Shown: positions 6,911 to 16,284, counted from the stretch's first letter. The stretch is DNA of 64,000 nucleotides from Terrabacter tumescens (GCF_014646815.1 NZ_BMNZ01000001.1:372001-436000), one strand, 5' to 3'. The notes: generated from the letters alone by a model not told the origin. A program made the numbers and translations.

Positions 6911-8259
6911 ACGTGCCGAGCACGTGGGCCACATGGGCCACGTGGGCCAGGTGGGCCACGTGGGCCAGGTGGCCAGGTCGGGCGCTGCTCGCGGCAGCGC
7001 TGGTCGTCGCGACGCTCGTGGCGGTCCGTGGTGGGCACGTCGACCTCGAGGTCTACGCGCGTGCCGGGGAGCGCTGGCTCTCGGGCCTCGACCCGTATGC
7101 CGTGCGCCCGGAGTACCCCTTCACCTACCCGCCGTTCGCGGCCGTCCTCGCCGCCGCTGTGACGCTGGCGCCGTCGCTCAGCCTCGTGGTGCTCGGGGTG
7201 GCCACCGCCGGAGCGGCCGCCTGGGCGGCGCAGACCGTCTGGCTGGCCGACGTCGACCCACAGGACGGCGCCGACGGGGGAGCGGTCCTCACGACGGCCC
7301 GCACCGACCGCCTCCCCGTGGTCCTGGCCCTCGCCGTCGGCAGCGAGCCGGTGCTGCGTGGGCTCCACCTCGGTCAGGTCAACGGGGTGGTGGTCGGTCT
7401 CGTGCTCGTCGACCTGCTCGTGGTCCCGGTGCGTCACCGAGGATGGCTCACCGGGCTGGCCGCGGGGCTGAAGCTGACGCCGCTGGTCTTCGGGCTGCAC
7501 CTCGCGGTGCGTCGGGAGGGCCGCGCACTGGCCCACCTGGCTCTCGGCTTCGTCCTCACGGTCGTGATCGGGCTGGTGGCGCTGCCGCGGTCGGCCGTCC
7601 GCTTCTGGAGCGAGCTCGTCGTCAGGGCAGACCGGGTCGGCGACCCCGGCTACGTGGACAACCAGAGCGTCCTCGGAGCCGCGACGCGAGCCGTGCCCGG
7701 AGCGGCGGTTCCGGTGTGGGTCGTGGCCGCCGTGGTCGTGCTCGGGCTTGCGGTGGTGGCCATGGTCCGGCGACGCAGGCGGCCTCCCCTCGAGGGGGTC
7801 GTCGTCGCCGGCCTGGCCGGTCTGCTCGTCTCCCCGATCTCGTGGTCGCACCACTGGCTGCTGCTCCCCGCGGCGGGCCTGCTCTGCTGGCGCGAGGGCG
7901 CACGACTGCTGGGCGGCGTGACGGTCGTGGTGGCCGTCACCGCACCGCAGTGGTCCACAGCGCTCACCGGGCTGCCCGGCCCGGTCGGGCAGCTCGCGGC
8001 GAGCTCGGTCACCGTGGTGGGCGTCGCGTGCCTGGCCGCCCTAGCCCGGACCGCAGCCGCACCCGTACCGACGGCGAGCCGGCCGGTGGCTCAGGCCCGA
8101 CGGGGCCGCCGCTCCGGTGAGCTCGTGACGGCCGACCGGATGCCGGCCTGGGAGAAGACCAGGGCCGCGGCGGCGACGACGGCGAGCAGCACGAGGCCCA
8201 CGCCGTACTGCGGCATCAGCTTCTCGTACGTCGCGCCGAGCACGAGCGGCGGGAAGTAG
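6907..8259 (+). CDS. GT87 (DUF2029) polyprenyl-phosphate mannosyltransferase-like membrane protein
   Basis: A 450-aa polytopic protein. GHVDLEVYARAGERWLSG followed by YPFTYPPF is the hallmark N-terminal motif of GT87 alpha-mannosyltransferases such as mycobacterial PimE. GLKLTPLVFGLHL and SWSHHWLLLP are further conserved segments. It probably extends a lipid-linked glycan using polyprenyl-phosphate mannose. The GTG start overlaps the methyltransferase stop. The N-terminus carries a Trp-rich repeat (STWATWATWARWAT) encoded by 9-bp tandem repeats. The last 56 or so codons run antisense into narK, are Arg/Thr/Ser-rich and unlike the family, so the natural stop may have been lost or the gene extended. 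Confidence 0.8.
   Translation: MNVPSTWATWATWARWATWARWPGRALLAAALVVATLVAVRGGHVDLEVYARAGERWLSGLDPYAVRPEYPFTYPPFAAVLAAAVTLAPSLSLVVLGVATAGAAAWAAQTVWLADVDPQDGADGGAVLTTARTDRLPVVLALAVGSEPVLRGLHLGQVNGVVVGLVLVDLLVVPVRHRGWLTGLAAGLKLTPLVFGLHLAVRREGRALAHLALGFVLTVVIGLVALPRSAVRFWSELVVRADRVGDPGYVDNQSVLGAATRAVPGAAVPVWVVAAVVVLGLAVVAMVRRRRRPPLEGVVVAGLAGLLVSPISWSHHWLLLPAAGLLCWREGARLLGGVTVVVAVTAPQWSTALTGLPGPVGQLAASSVTVVGVACLAALARTAAAPVPTASRPVAQARRGRRSGELVTADRMPAWEKTRAAAATTASSTRPTPYCGISFSYVAPSTSGGK
6923..6975 (+). repeat. 9-bp tandem repeat in the 5' end of the GT87 gene
   Basis: Five 9-bp units of the form (C/G)(G/A)TGGGCCA are followed by one 8-bp unit (GGTGGCCA). They encode alternating TWA and RWA. Gain or loss of a full unit keeps frame; the short last unit suggests a past slippage event. 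Confidence 0.8.
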
Positions 8260-9338
8260 CCGCCGAGGCCGCCCGCCGCGCCGACGAGGCCGGTGACGCT
8301 GCCGACCCGCTCGGCCGGCGCCGCCTTGGCCACCCAGGCGAAGACCCCTCCGGTGCCGAGGCCGAGGAAGAACGCGATGGCCACGAAGGAGAGCCCGGCG
8401 GGCAGCTCGAGCGGGGGCCGGAGCGCGAGCACGACCGCGAGGACCGTGGTGCCGGCGAGCGAGATGGCGAGCACCCGGCGCGGGCCGATGCGGTCGCTGA
8501 GGATGCCGCCGAGCGGGCGGGCCAGCACCGCGGCGATGGCGAAGCCTGCCGTGCGGGTGCCGGCTGCCGTGAGGTCGAAGGAGTAGACGTCCTTGAGGTA
8601 GGTCGGCAGGTACGTCGAGAAGGCGACGAACCCACCGAACGCGACGGCATACAGGAACGACATCTGCCAGGTGATCGGCAGGCGCAGCGCTGCGGCGAGC
8701 TTGGGCACGACGGGGTCGGTGTTCGGGTGCCAGACCGGCGAGTTGCGCATCCACGTCCAGCAGATCGCGGCGGTGGCCGCCAGCGCGACGGCGAGGATGA
8801 CGTGCGTCGTCGTGTAGCCGAACCACGTCACGAACCGCGGGGTGAAGAAGGCCGACAGTGCCGTGCCACCCATGCCGGCGCCGAAGACGCCGGTCGCGAA
8901 GCCGCGCCGGTCGGCGCGGAACCACGCGTTGACGAACGGGATGCCCACCGCGAACGTCGTGCCCGCGATGCCGAGGAAGAAGCCGAAGACGAGCATGAGC
9001 GCGAAGGAGCGCGCGTTGCCGGCGACGGCGACGAGCAGCACGAACGGGATGCTTGCCAGGGTGAGCAGGGGGAACATGACGCGGCCGCCGAAGCGGTCGG
9101 TCAGCGCTCCGACGGGGATGCGCCCGACCGAGCCGACGAGCACGGGAGTCGCGACGAGCAGCGCCTTCTGGCTGCTGCTCAGCCCCATCTCGCCGGTGTA
9201 GCGCACCCCGAGCGGGCCGATGATGTTCCACGCCCAGAACGTGATGGTGAAGGCGAAGAGGGCGAGCGCGAGGTTGCGGGTCTGGCCGGACAGGTCGGGT
9301 TCGGCGTCCGCGCGGAGGCTGGCCGCGGTCTGGCTCAT
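8091..9338 (-). CDS. narK: NarK-family nitrate/nitrite MFS transporter
   Basis: A 415-aa, 12-helix major facilitator protein. The nitrate-signature glycine-rich segments are visible as GIAGTTFAVGIPFVNAWF with GVFGAGMGGTA, and later GLVGAAGGLGGYFPP. The first loop motif GALTDRFGG is the MFS motif A. It imports nitrate or exchanges nitrate for nitrite, supplying the NarG active site on the cytoplasmic side. The ATG at 9338 has AGGAG 5-6 nt upstream; a longer open frame lacks support. It follows narI by 28 nt and is the last gene of the nar operon. Its 3' end overlaps the convergent GT87 gene by 169 bp. Confidence 0.9.
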   Translation of the reverse strand: MSQTAASLRADAEPDLSGQTRNLALALFAFTITFWAWNIIGPLGVRYTGEMGLSSSQKALLVATPVLVGSVGRIPVGALTDRFGGRVMFPLLTLASIPFVLLVAVAGNARSFALMLVFGFFLGIAGTTFAVGIPFVNAWFRADRRGFATGVFGAGMGGTALSAFFTPRFVTWFGYTTTHVILAVALAATAAICWTWMRNSPVWHPNTDPVVPKLAAALRLPITWQMSFLYAVAFGGFVAFSTYLPTYLKDVYSFDLTAAGTRTAGFAIAAVLARPLGGILSDRIGPRRVLAISLAGTTVLAVVLALRPPLELPAGLSFVAIAFFLGLGTGGVFAWVAKAAPAERVGSVTGLVGAAGGLGGYFPPLVLGATYEKLMPQYGVGLVLLAVVAAAALVFSQAGIRSAVTSSPERRPRRA

Positions 9339-9366
9339 GGTGGCTCCTGGTGGTGGGTCGGGCCGC

Positions 9367-10116
9367 TCAGCGGCGAGGGTCGCGGTCTGTCGTGCCGACG
9401 CCGCTCCAGCCGGGACGGCTCGCTCGGTTGCCGGAGGTCTGGCGGTCGCGGGACCGGTAGACGATGTAGGGACGGAAGAGGTAGTGCAGCGGCGCCGTGA
9501 AGGCGTGCACCAGCCGCGTGAAGGGCCACAACGCGAAGAGCAGCATCCCGACGATCGCGTGGATGTGGAACTGGATCGGTGCCGCGGCCATCGAGGCGAC
9601 GTCGGGCCGGAGCAGGAAGACCGACCGGAACCACGGCGAGACCGTCTCGCGGTAGTTGTGCGCCTCGCTGCCGGCCCCGACGCTGACGAGCGTCGTCCAG
9701 AGGCCGAGGACGATCGCACCGACGAGCAGGACGTACATCAGCTTGTCGTTCCGCGTCGTCGCCATGAAGACGGGTCCGGTCGTGCGGCGCCGGTAGACGA
9801 GGATGAGGATGCCGGCGAGCGTGCACACCCCGGCGATGCCGCCGAAGAGCAGGGAGTTGAAGTGGTAGAGCCCTTCGCTGACCCCGACGGCGTCGGTCCA
9901 CGACTCCGGGATGACGAGACCTCCGACGTGCCCGAAGAAGACGAGCAGGATGCCGAAGTGGAAGAGCGGCGACCCGATGCGCAGCAGCCGCGACTCGTAG
10001 AGCTGCGACGAGCGGGTCGTCCAGCCGAACTTGTCGTAGCGGTAGCGCCACACCGTGCCGCCGACGAGGCTGGCGACGCACAGGTAGGGCAGCACGCCCC
10101 ACAGGAAGGTGTTCAT
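9367..10116 (-). CDS. narI: Respiratory nitrate reductase gamma subunit (cytochrome b)
   Basis: A 249-aa membrane subunit with five hydrophobic helices. It carries the paired histidines that bind the two b haems (SPLFHFGILLVFFGHV and QFHIHAIVGMLLF). NarI oxidises menaquinol on the periplasmic side and passes electrons to NarH. The ATG at 10116 overlaps the narJ stop in ATGA. Length and topology are normal for the family; the last 30 residues are a polar cytoplasmic tail. Confidence 0.92.
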   Translation of the reverse strand: MNTFLWGVLPYLCVASLVGGTVWRYRYDKFGWTTRSSQLYESRLLRIGSPLFHFGILLVFFGHVGGLVIPESWTDAVGVSEGLYHFNSLLFGGIAGVCTLAGILILVYRRRTTGPVFMATTRNDKLMYVLLVGAIVLGLWTTLVSVGAGSEAHNYRETVSPWFRSVFLLRPDVASMAAAPIQFHIHAIVGMLLFALWPFTRLVHAFTAPLHYLFRPYIVYRSRDRQTSGNRASRPGWSGVGTTDRDPRR

Positions 10117-10802
10117 GACGGCGCCCCTGACGACGCGGCCGACGGGATCGGTTGCAGCGGAGGCAGTCTCGGGTCGTACGGCTCCAGCCCCACGGACTCG
10201 CTCGGGTGCGGTCCCGTCATCCCGACCATCTCCATGACGGCCGCGCGGTCCGCCGGGGAGTCCCCGGGAAGGGTTGCGCACACGGCGACGACGGCACCGG
10301 CATACGGACTCTGCCTCTCCTGCAGCGCGATCCGCAGCAGCTCGAGGCTCGGGCGGTAGTCCTGGAGGATGGTGCGGCCCGCGTCGGCGTCCACGCGAGC
10401 GGCGAACTCGAGCACCATCGGGAGGTAGTCGGGCAGCTCACCGTGCGTGTCGACGACGGCTCCACTGCTGCGGTATGCCGTCTTGAACCGTCCCAGCACC
10501 TCGCCGCGCCGGCGCGTGTCACCGTCGGTCCAGTAGGACAGGTAGAGGGCGTGCTTGCGACTGAGGTCGAAGGTGTCGACGTAGGTGCGCTGGACGTCCG
10601 CGAGCGGCCCGGAGCCCAGGTGGTCGAGGACCTCTGCGAGCGGTGTGGTGGCGGGGGAGGGCCCCCGCTCGGCCAGCGCCCGCCGCATGGCCGGGACCTC
10701 GGCGACGAGCTCGGCGGTCGGGTAGTCGAGGCAGCGACCGGCCACGAGGTGCACGACCCGGTCGTCGGCGACCGGCGCCGCCCGGCGTCGCAGCCCGATC
10801 AC
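10113..10802 (-). CDS. narJ: Nitrate reductase molybdenum cofactor assembly chaperone
   Basis: A 229-aa protein of the NarJ/TorD-like chaperone family. The helix LVAGRCLDYPTAEL and the segment FDLSRKHALYLSYWTDGDTR are conserved NarJ motifs, and DYLPMVLEF follows. NarJ binds apo-NarG, holds it in the cytoplasm and permits Mo-bis-MGD and FS0 cluster insertion before docking to NarI. The GTG start overlaps the narH stop (GTGA), and its own stop overlaps narI. Confidence 0.9.
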   Translation of the reverse strand: MIGLRRRAAPVADDRVVHLVAGRCLDYPTAELVAEVPAMRRALAERGPSPATTPLAEVLDHLGSGPLADVQRTYVDTFDLSRKHALYLSYWTDGDTRRRGEVLGRFKTAYRSSGAVVDTHGELPDYLPMVLEFAARVDADAGRTILQDYRPSLELLRIALQERQSPYAGAVVAVCATLPGDSPADRAAVMEMVGMTGPHPSESVGLEPYDPRLPPLQPIPSAASSGAPS

Positions 10803-12514
10803 GACGCGTCCCCGGTGCGGCCGCCGTCGCTGCCGTTCGCGCTGTCGTCGGGGAAGAGCCCGGGAGGGGCGCCGCGACCGTCCCAGTTGAGCAGGTTGAC
10901 GCGGCCGCGCAGCTCGCCGGAGGCCGTGGTCGGAGTCGTCGACTCGGAGGTCTGGCGCTGCTTCAGCGCGTTGAACGTCTCGACCGCGACGGGCGCCGGC
11001 CGGCCGCTCGCCTCGCCGAACGGGCCCGACTCGTACATCCCCGGACCTTCGTCGAAGTCGAGTGAGCAGCCGATCTCCTCGAGCTCGTGCGCGCGCTCGA
11101 CATGGGCGGTGGGGATGACGTAGCGCTCGTCGTACTTCGCGATCGCCATGAGGCGGTACATCTCGTAGAGGGTCTCCTCGTCGAGGCCCACGGCCGCCGG
11201 GATCGACGGGTCCCCGTCGCGCCCCAGCGAGACGTCGCGCATGTAGGCGCGCATCGCGGCGAGCTTGCGGAGCACGTCCGTGACGATGTCGGTGCGGCCG
11301 GCGGTGAAGAGCTCGGCGAGGTAGTCGACGGGGATCCGGAGCGCCTCGATCGCTCCGAAGAGCACGCCCCGGTCCTCGGCGTCATGTCCTTGTGCCGCAA
11401 GGAGGTCCACGACCGGAGAGAGCGGTGGGACGTACCAGACCATCGGCATGGTGCGGTACTCCGGGTGCAGCGGGAGGGCGACGCGGTACTTCTTGGCGAG
11501 GGCGTAGACCGGTGACCGCCGCGCAGCGTCCATCCAGTCGTCGGGTATGCCGTCGCGCCGGGCGGCCGCGATGACCTCGGGGTCGCTCGGGTCGAGCAGG
11601 AGGTCGAGCTGCGCCTCGTAGAGGTCAGCCTCGTCGGGGGTCGCGGCTGCCGCGGTGACGCGGTCGGCGTCGTAGAGGAAGAGCCCGAGGTAACGCAGCC
11701 GGCCGACGCACGTCTCGGAGCAGACGGTGGGCAGGCCGACCTCGACGCGCGGGTAGCAGAAGGTGCACTTCTCGGCCTTGCCGCTCTTGTGGTTGAAGTA
11801 GATCTTCTTGTACGGGCAGCCGGTGATGCACTGGCGCCAGCCGCGGCACCGGTCCTGGTCGACGAGGACGATGCCGTCCTCCTCGCGCTTGTAGATCGCG
11901 CCGGACGGGCAGGAGGCCATGCACGAGGGGTTGAGGCAGTGCTCGCAGATGCGGGGGAGGTAGAACATGAACGTCTGCTCGAGCTCGAAGCGGACCTTCT
12001 CCTCGGACTCGCGGCGCACGGAGTCGTTGAGCTTGGCGACGATCGGGTCGAGGTGGCCCATCTCGCTCGTGCCGCCGAGGTTGTCGTCCCAGTTCGCCGA
12101 CCACGTGATCTTCGTGTTCTCGCCGGTGATGAGCGACTTGGGCCGCGCGACGGGGAAGTCGTCGCCGAGGGGTGCCTCGACGAGGGTCTGGTAGTCGTAG
12201 GTCCACGGCTCGTAGTAGTCCGCCAGCTTGGGCTGCACCGGGCTCGCGAAGATGCCGAGGAGCTTCTGCACGCGGCCGCCGGCCTTGAGCTTCAGGCTTC
12301 CCCGATGGGTGAGCGTCCACCCGCCCTTCCACGTCTCCTGGTCCTCGTAGCGGCGCGGGTATCCCTGACCGGGCCGCGTCTCGACGTTGTTGAACCAGAC
12401 GTACTCGGTGCCGGCGCGGTTGGTCCACGCCTGCTTGCACGTGACCGAGCAGGTGTGGCACCCGATGCACTTGTCGAGGTTCATCACCATGCCCATCTGG
12501 GCCATGACTCGCAT
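10799..12514 (-). CDS. narH: Respiratory nitrate reductase beta subunit (Fe-S)
   Basis: A 571-aa electron-transfer subunit. Four cysteine groups are visible: CIGCHTCSVTC, CEHCLNPSCMASC, CRGWRQCITGC (with Trp in place of one Cys, the feature of the [3Fe-4S] cluster) and CTFC with SETCVGR. It wires NarI haems to the NarG FS0 cluster. The C-terminal 100 residues after about 480 are longer and more polar than in Escherichia coli. The ATG at 12514 shares one base with the narG stop, and GGAGG lies about 10 nt upstream. An internal ATG at 12505 is possible. Confidence 0.93.
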   Translation of the reverse strand: MRVMAQMGMVMNLDKCIGCHTCSVTCKQAWTNRAGTEYVWFNNVETRPGQGYPRRYEDQETWKGGWTLTHRGSLKLKAGGRVQKLLGIFASPVQPKLADYYEPWTYDYQTLVEAPLGDDFPVARPKSLITGENTKITWSANWDDNLGGTSEMGHLDPIVAKLNDSVRRESEEKVRFELEQTFMFYLPRICEHCLNPSCMASCPSGAIYKREEDGIVLVDQDRCRGWRQCITGCPYKKIYFNHKSGKAEKCTFCYPRVEVGLPTVCSETCVGRLRYLGLFLYDADRVTAAAATPDEADLYEAQLDLLLDPSDPEVIAAARRDGIPDDWMDAARRSPVYALAKKYRVALPLHPEYRTMPMVWYVPPLSPVVDLLAAQGHDAEDRGVLFGAIEALRIPVDYLAELFTAGRTDIVTDVLRKLAAMRAYMRDVSLGRDGDPSIPAAVGLDEETLYEMYRLMAIAKYDERYVIPTAHVERAHELEEIGCSLDFDEGPGMYESGPFGEASGRPAPVAVETFNALKQRQTSESTTPTTASGELRGRVNLLNWDGRGAPPGLFPDDSANGSDGGRTGDAS

Positions 12515-15500
12515 CAGTAGGTCACCTCCTGGGAGCGCTTGCGGACCGTGGAGACCATGTCGCGCTGGTTGCCGGTCGGTCCGAGGTAGTTGAACGTGTA
12601 GGACAGCTGGGCGTAGCCGCCGATGAGGTGGGTCGGCTTGACGAGCAACCGCGTCACCGAGTTGTGGATGCCGCCCCGGCGCCCGGTGGCCTCGGACTTC
12701 GGGACGTCGATGGTGCGCTCCTGGGCGTGGTGGACGTAGACGACGCCCTCGGGCATGCGGTGGCTGACGATCGCGCGTCCGACGAGCACGCCGTTGTCGT
12801 TGACGCACTCGACCCAGTCGTTGTCGGCGACGTCGATGGAGCCGGCGTCCTGCGGGCTCATCCAGACGGTGGGGCCTCCGCGCGAGAGCGAGAGCATGAG
12901 CAGGTTGTCCTGGTACTCGGAGTGGATGGACCACTTGGAGTGGGGCGTCAGGTAGCGGACCGTCACCTGCTTGCCGCCGTCGGGCCCCAGTCTCGGCTCG
13001 CCGAAGAGTCGGTGCATGTCGAGCGGTGGCCGGTAGATCGGCAGCGCCTCGCCGACGTCCTGCATCCAGTCGTGGTCGAGGTAGAAGTGCATGCGGCCGG
13101 TGAGGGTGTGGAAGGGCTTGAGCCGCTCGATGTTGACGGTGAACGGCGCGTAGCGCCGGCCGCCGGTCTCGGACCCGGACCACTCGGGCGAGGTGATGAC
13201 CGGCACCGGCTGGACCTGCGTGTCCGCGAAGGTGATCCGCTTCTCCTCGGACCCCTCGGCGAGGTCGACGAGCTTCTTGCCGACGCGCTCCTCGAGGCTG
13301 CGGAAGCCCTGCACCGCCAGGTGCCCGTTCGTCGTGCCCGAGAAGGTGAGGATCGCCTCGGCCATCTTGGCGTCCGTGTCGATCGCCGGGCGGCCGTTGC
13401 CGGCGCCGCCCAGCATGACACCGTTCTTGGCCGCGAGCCGGCCGACCTCCTCCTCGACGCGGTACGTGACGTTCTTGACCGTGAAACCGAGCGTGTCGGC
13501 GAGCGGTCCCACGGAGGCGAGCTTCTCGGCGATGGCGGTGTAGTCGCGCTCGACGAGCTGGAAGACGGGCATCGTCTTGCCCGGGGTGCCGGGCTGCCCG
13601 GTGGTGCGCCAGTCGACCGCGCGACCTCCGGGCTGGGCGGTCTCGCCAGCGGTGTCGTGCATGAGCGGCACGCTGACGAGGTCCTTGCGCACGCCGAGGT
13701 GGGTGCGCGCGAGGTCCGAGAGCTTCTCGGCGAGCAGGTGGAAGAGCTCGAAGTCGCTCTTGGCCTCCCACGGCGGGTCGATGGCCGGGGTGAAGGCGTG
13801 CACGAACGGGTGCATGTCGGTCGAGCTGAGGTCGTGCTTCTCGTACCACGTCGCCGCGGGCAGCACGATGTCCGACAGGAGCGTCGTCGAGGTCATGCGG
13901 AAGTCGGCCGAGAGCAGCAGGTCGAGCTTGCCCTCGGGTGCCTCGTCGTGCCACTTCACCTCGGACGGCCTTGGTGCGTTGGGGTTCTCGCTGCCCATGA
14001 CGTTGTGGTGCGTGCCGAGCAGGTTGCGCAGGAAGTACTCGTTGCCCTTGGCCGACGAGCCCATGAGGTTGCTGCGCCAGAGCACCAGGGTGCGCGGCCA
14101 GTTCTCGGGGGCGTCGACGTCCTCGATCGCCGAGGTCAGCGAGCCGTCGTGCAGGGCACCGGCCACGTATGCCGCGGGGCTGGCGGCGGTGCCCGCGTCG
14201 ACGGCGGCCTGGGCGTCCTCGGCCACCTGGAGCGGGTTGGTGCCGAACTGCGGGTAGAAGGGCATCCACCCCATCCGCGCGGACTGCGCGATGGTGTCTG
14301 CCGTGTGCTTGCCGGCCAGGTGGCCCTTGGCGAGAGGGGAGTTCAGCGAGTCGGCCGAGTAGCCGTCGTTGCGCCACTGGTCGGTGTGCATGTACCAGTA
14401 CGACGTGCCCGTCATGGTGCGCGGCGGCCGTCCCCAGTCGAGCGCGTTGGCCAGCGAGATCCAGCCGGTGATGGGCCGGCACTTCTCCTGGCCGACGTAG
14501 TGCGCCCAGCCGCCGCCGTTGCGGCCCATGCAGCCGGTGAGGACGAGGAGCGAGAGGATTGCGCGGTAGGTCGCGTCACCGTGGAACCACTGGCAGATGC
14601 CGGCACCCATGATGATCATCGAGCGGCCTTGTGACTGCTCGGAGTTCGTCGCGAACTCGCGCGCGATGCGGATGCACTGCTCGGCGGGGACGCCCGTCAC
14701 CTCGGCCTGCCACGCGGGCGTGTAGGGAGTGGTCACGTCGTCGTAGCCAGTCGGCCACGCGCCCGGCAGACCCGGCCGCTCGACGCCGTACTGGGCGAGC
14801 ATGAGGTCGTAGACGGTCGTCACGAGGTGGCCGCCGACGCGGCGGGCGGGCACGCCCCGGCGCAGCACCGAGCCGGTGCCGTCGGGCTCGACGAAGGCCG
14901 GGAGCAGCACCTCGACGGGTTCGGTGTCGCCTCCGGCCATGGTGAGCGCCGGCGTGACGCCCTCGAGGTCGAGGTTCCACCGGCCCTTGCCGGAGTCCGC
15001 GTAGCGGAAGCCCATCGAGCCGTTGGGCACGACCGGCTGACCGGTCGTGCCGTCGAGCAGCACCGTCTTCCAGGCGTCCTCGTCGGCGACCGAGGCGCCG
15101 TCGGCCGCGAGGTCGGCGGCGGTGAGGAACTTGCCGGGCACGAAGGCGCCGGCGTCCGCGTCACCCGGCGCGGCGGCATACTCACCCTCGGCGTCCTCGA
15201 GACGGATGAGGAAGGGCAGGTCGCTGTAGGTGCGCACGTAGTCGGTGAAGAAGCCGACCTCGCGGTCGACGAAGAACTCCTTGAGCAGCACGTGTCCCAT
15301 TGCCATGGCGAGCGCCGCGTCGGTGCCGGCCTGGGCGGGCATCCACTCGTCGGCGAACTTCGTGTTGTCGGCGTAGTCAGGGCTGACCGTGACGACCTTG
15401 GTGCCGCGGTAGCGCACCTCCGCCATCCAGTGCGCGTCGGGCGTGCGGGTGACGGGGACGTTGGAGCCCCACATCATGAGATAGGTCGCGTCCCACCAGT

Positions 15501-16284
15501 CGCCCGACTCGGGGACGTCGGTCTGGTCGCCGAAGACCTGCGGGCTCGCGACGGGCAGGTCGGCGTACCAGTCGTAGAAGCTCGTCATGACGCCGCCGAT
15601 GAGCTGGATGAAGCGGGTGCCGACACAGTGCGACACCATCGACATGGCCGGGATCGGTGAGAAGCCGGCGACCCGGTCGGGGCCGTACTCCCTGATGGTG
15701 TGCACGTGGGCGGCGGCGGCGATCTCGACGGCCTCACCCCACGAGGCGCGCACGAGCCCGCCCTTGCCGCGGGCGCTCTGGTAGCGCCGGCGCTTCTCCG
15801 GGTCGGTCGTGATCTCGTGCCAGGCCGCGACCGGGTCGCCGAGTCGTGCCTTGGCCTCGCGGTACATCTCGAGCAGGACGCCCCGCACGTAGGGATAGCG
15901 CACGCGCGTGGGGGAGTAGGTGTACCAGGAGAAGGCCGCGCCGCGGGGACAGCCGCGCGGCTCGTACTCCGGCCGGTCGGGGCCGACAGAGGGATAGTCC
16001 GTCTGCTGCGTCTCCCAGGTGATGATCCCGTCCTTGACGTAGACCTTCCACGAGCAGGAGCCCGTGCAGTTGACGCCGTGGGTCGAGCGGACGACCTTGT
16101 CGTGGCTCCACCGGTCGCGGTAGAAGACGTCGCCGGCCCGGCCACCCTCACGGAACACCGCGCGGCCGTCGTCGGACTCCTCCCACCGCGTGAAGAACCG
16201 TCCGGTCTTGAGCAGTGCCGCCGAAGCCGGGCCGTCGACACCCCCGGAGGCCTGCGCTGGGCTGGAACGGTAGGCGGCACTCAC
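12514..16284 (-). CDS. narG: Respiratory nitrate reductase alpha subunit (Mo-bis-MGD catalytic)
   Basis: A 1256-aa catalytic subunit, typical length for NarG. HGVNCTGSCSWK near the N-terminus, with the downstream CPRG cysteine, provides the His/Cys ligands of the FS0 [4Fe-4S] cluster. The conserved NarG segment WWDATYLMMWGSNVPVTRTP lies in the Mo-cofactor domain. No Tat signal is seen, matching a cytoplasm-facing enzyme reducing nitrate to nitrite. The GTG at 16284 was chosen because GGGAG precedes it by 5-6 nt; the frame is open 81 codons further but that segment lies in the regulatory region and is not NarG-like. It is the first gene of narGHJI-narK. Confidence 0.93.
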   Translation of the reverse strand: MSAAYRSSPAQASGGVDGPASAALLKTGRFFTRWEESDDGRAVFREGGRAGDVFYRDRWSHDKVVRSTHGVNCTGSCSWKVYVKDGIITWETQQTDYPSVGPDRPEYEPRGCPRGAAFSWYTYSPTRVRYPYVRGVLLEMYREAKARLGDPVAAWHEITTDPEKRRRYQSARGKGGLVRASWGEAVEIAAAAHVHTIREYGPDRVAGFSPIPAMSMVSHCVGTRFIQLIGGVMTSFYDWYADLPVASPQVFGDQTDVPESGDWWDATYLMMWGSNVPVTRTPDAHWMAEVRYRGTKVVTVSPDYADNTKFADEWMPAQAGTDAALAMAMGHVLLKEFFVDREVGFFTDYVRTYSDLPFLIRLEDAEGEYAAAPGDADAGAFVPGKFLTAADLAADGASVADEDAWKTVLLDGTTGQPVVPNGSMGFRYADSGKGRWNLDLEGVTPALTMAGGDTEPVEVLLPAFVEPDGTGSVLRRGVPARRVGGHLVTTVYDLMLAQYGVERPGLPGAWPTGYDDVTTPYTPAWQAEVTGVPAEQCIRIAREFATNSEQSQGRSMIIMGAGICQWFHGDATYRAILSLLVLTGCMGRNGGGWAHYVGQEKCRPITGWISLANALDWGRPPRTMTGTSYWYMHTDQWRNDGYSADSLNSPLAKGHLAGKHTADTIAQSARMGWMPFYPQFGTNPLQVAEDAQAAVDAGTAASPAAYVAGALHDGSLTSAIEDVDAPENWPRTLVLWRSNLMGSSAKGNEYFLRNLLGTHHNVMGSENPNAPRPSEVKWHDEAPEGKLDLLLSADFRMTSTTLLSDIVLPAATWYEKHDLSSTDMHPFVHAFTPAIDPPWEAKSDFELFHLLAEKLSDLARTHLGVRKDLVSVPLMHDTAGETAQPGGRAVDWRTTGQPGTPGKTMPVFQLVERDYTAIAEKLASVGPLADTLGFTVKNVTYRVEEEVGRLAAKNGVMLGGAGNGRPAIDTDAKMAEAILTFSGTTNGHLAVQGFRSLEERVGKKLVDLAEGSEEKRITFADTQVQPVPVITSPEWSGSETGGRRYAPFTVNIERLKPFHTLTGRMHFYLDHDWMQDVGEALPIYRPPLDMHRLFGEPRLGPDGGKQVTVRYLTPHSKWSIHSEYQDNLLMLSLSRGGPTVWMSPQDAGSIDVADNDWVECVNDNGVLVGRAIVSHRMPEGVVYVHHAQERTIDVPKSEATGRRGGIHNSVTRLLVKPTHLIGGYAQLSYTFNYLGPTGNQRDMVSTVRKRSQEVTY

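Noticed and set aside
12628-14634. Very long open frame antisense to narG
   Set aside because: It mirrors narG codon structure; third-position GC bias opens the opposite frame. Narrow motifs and length of narG settle the coding strand.
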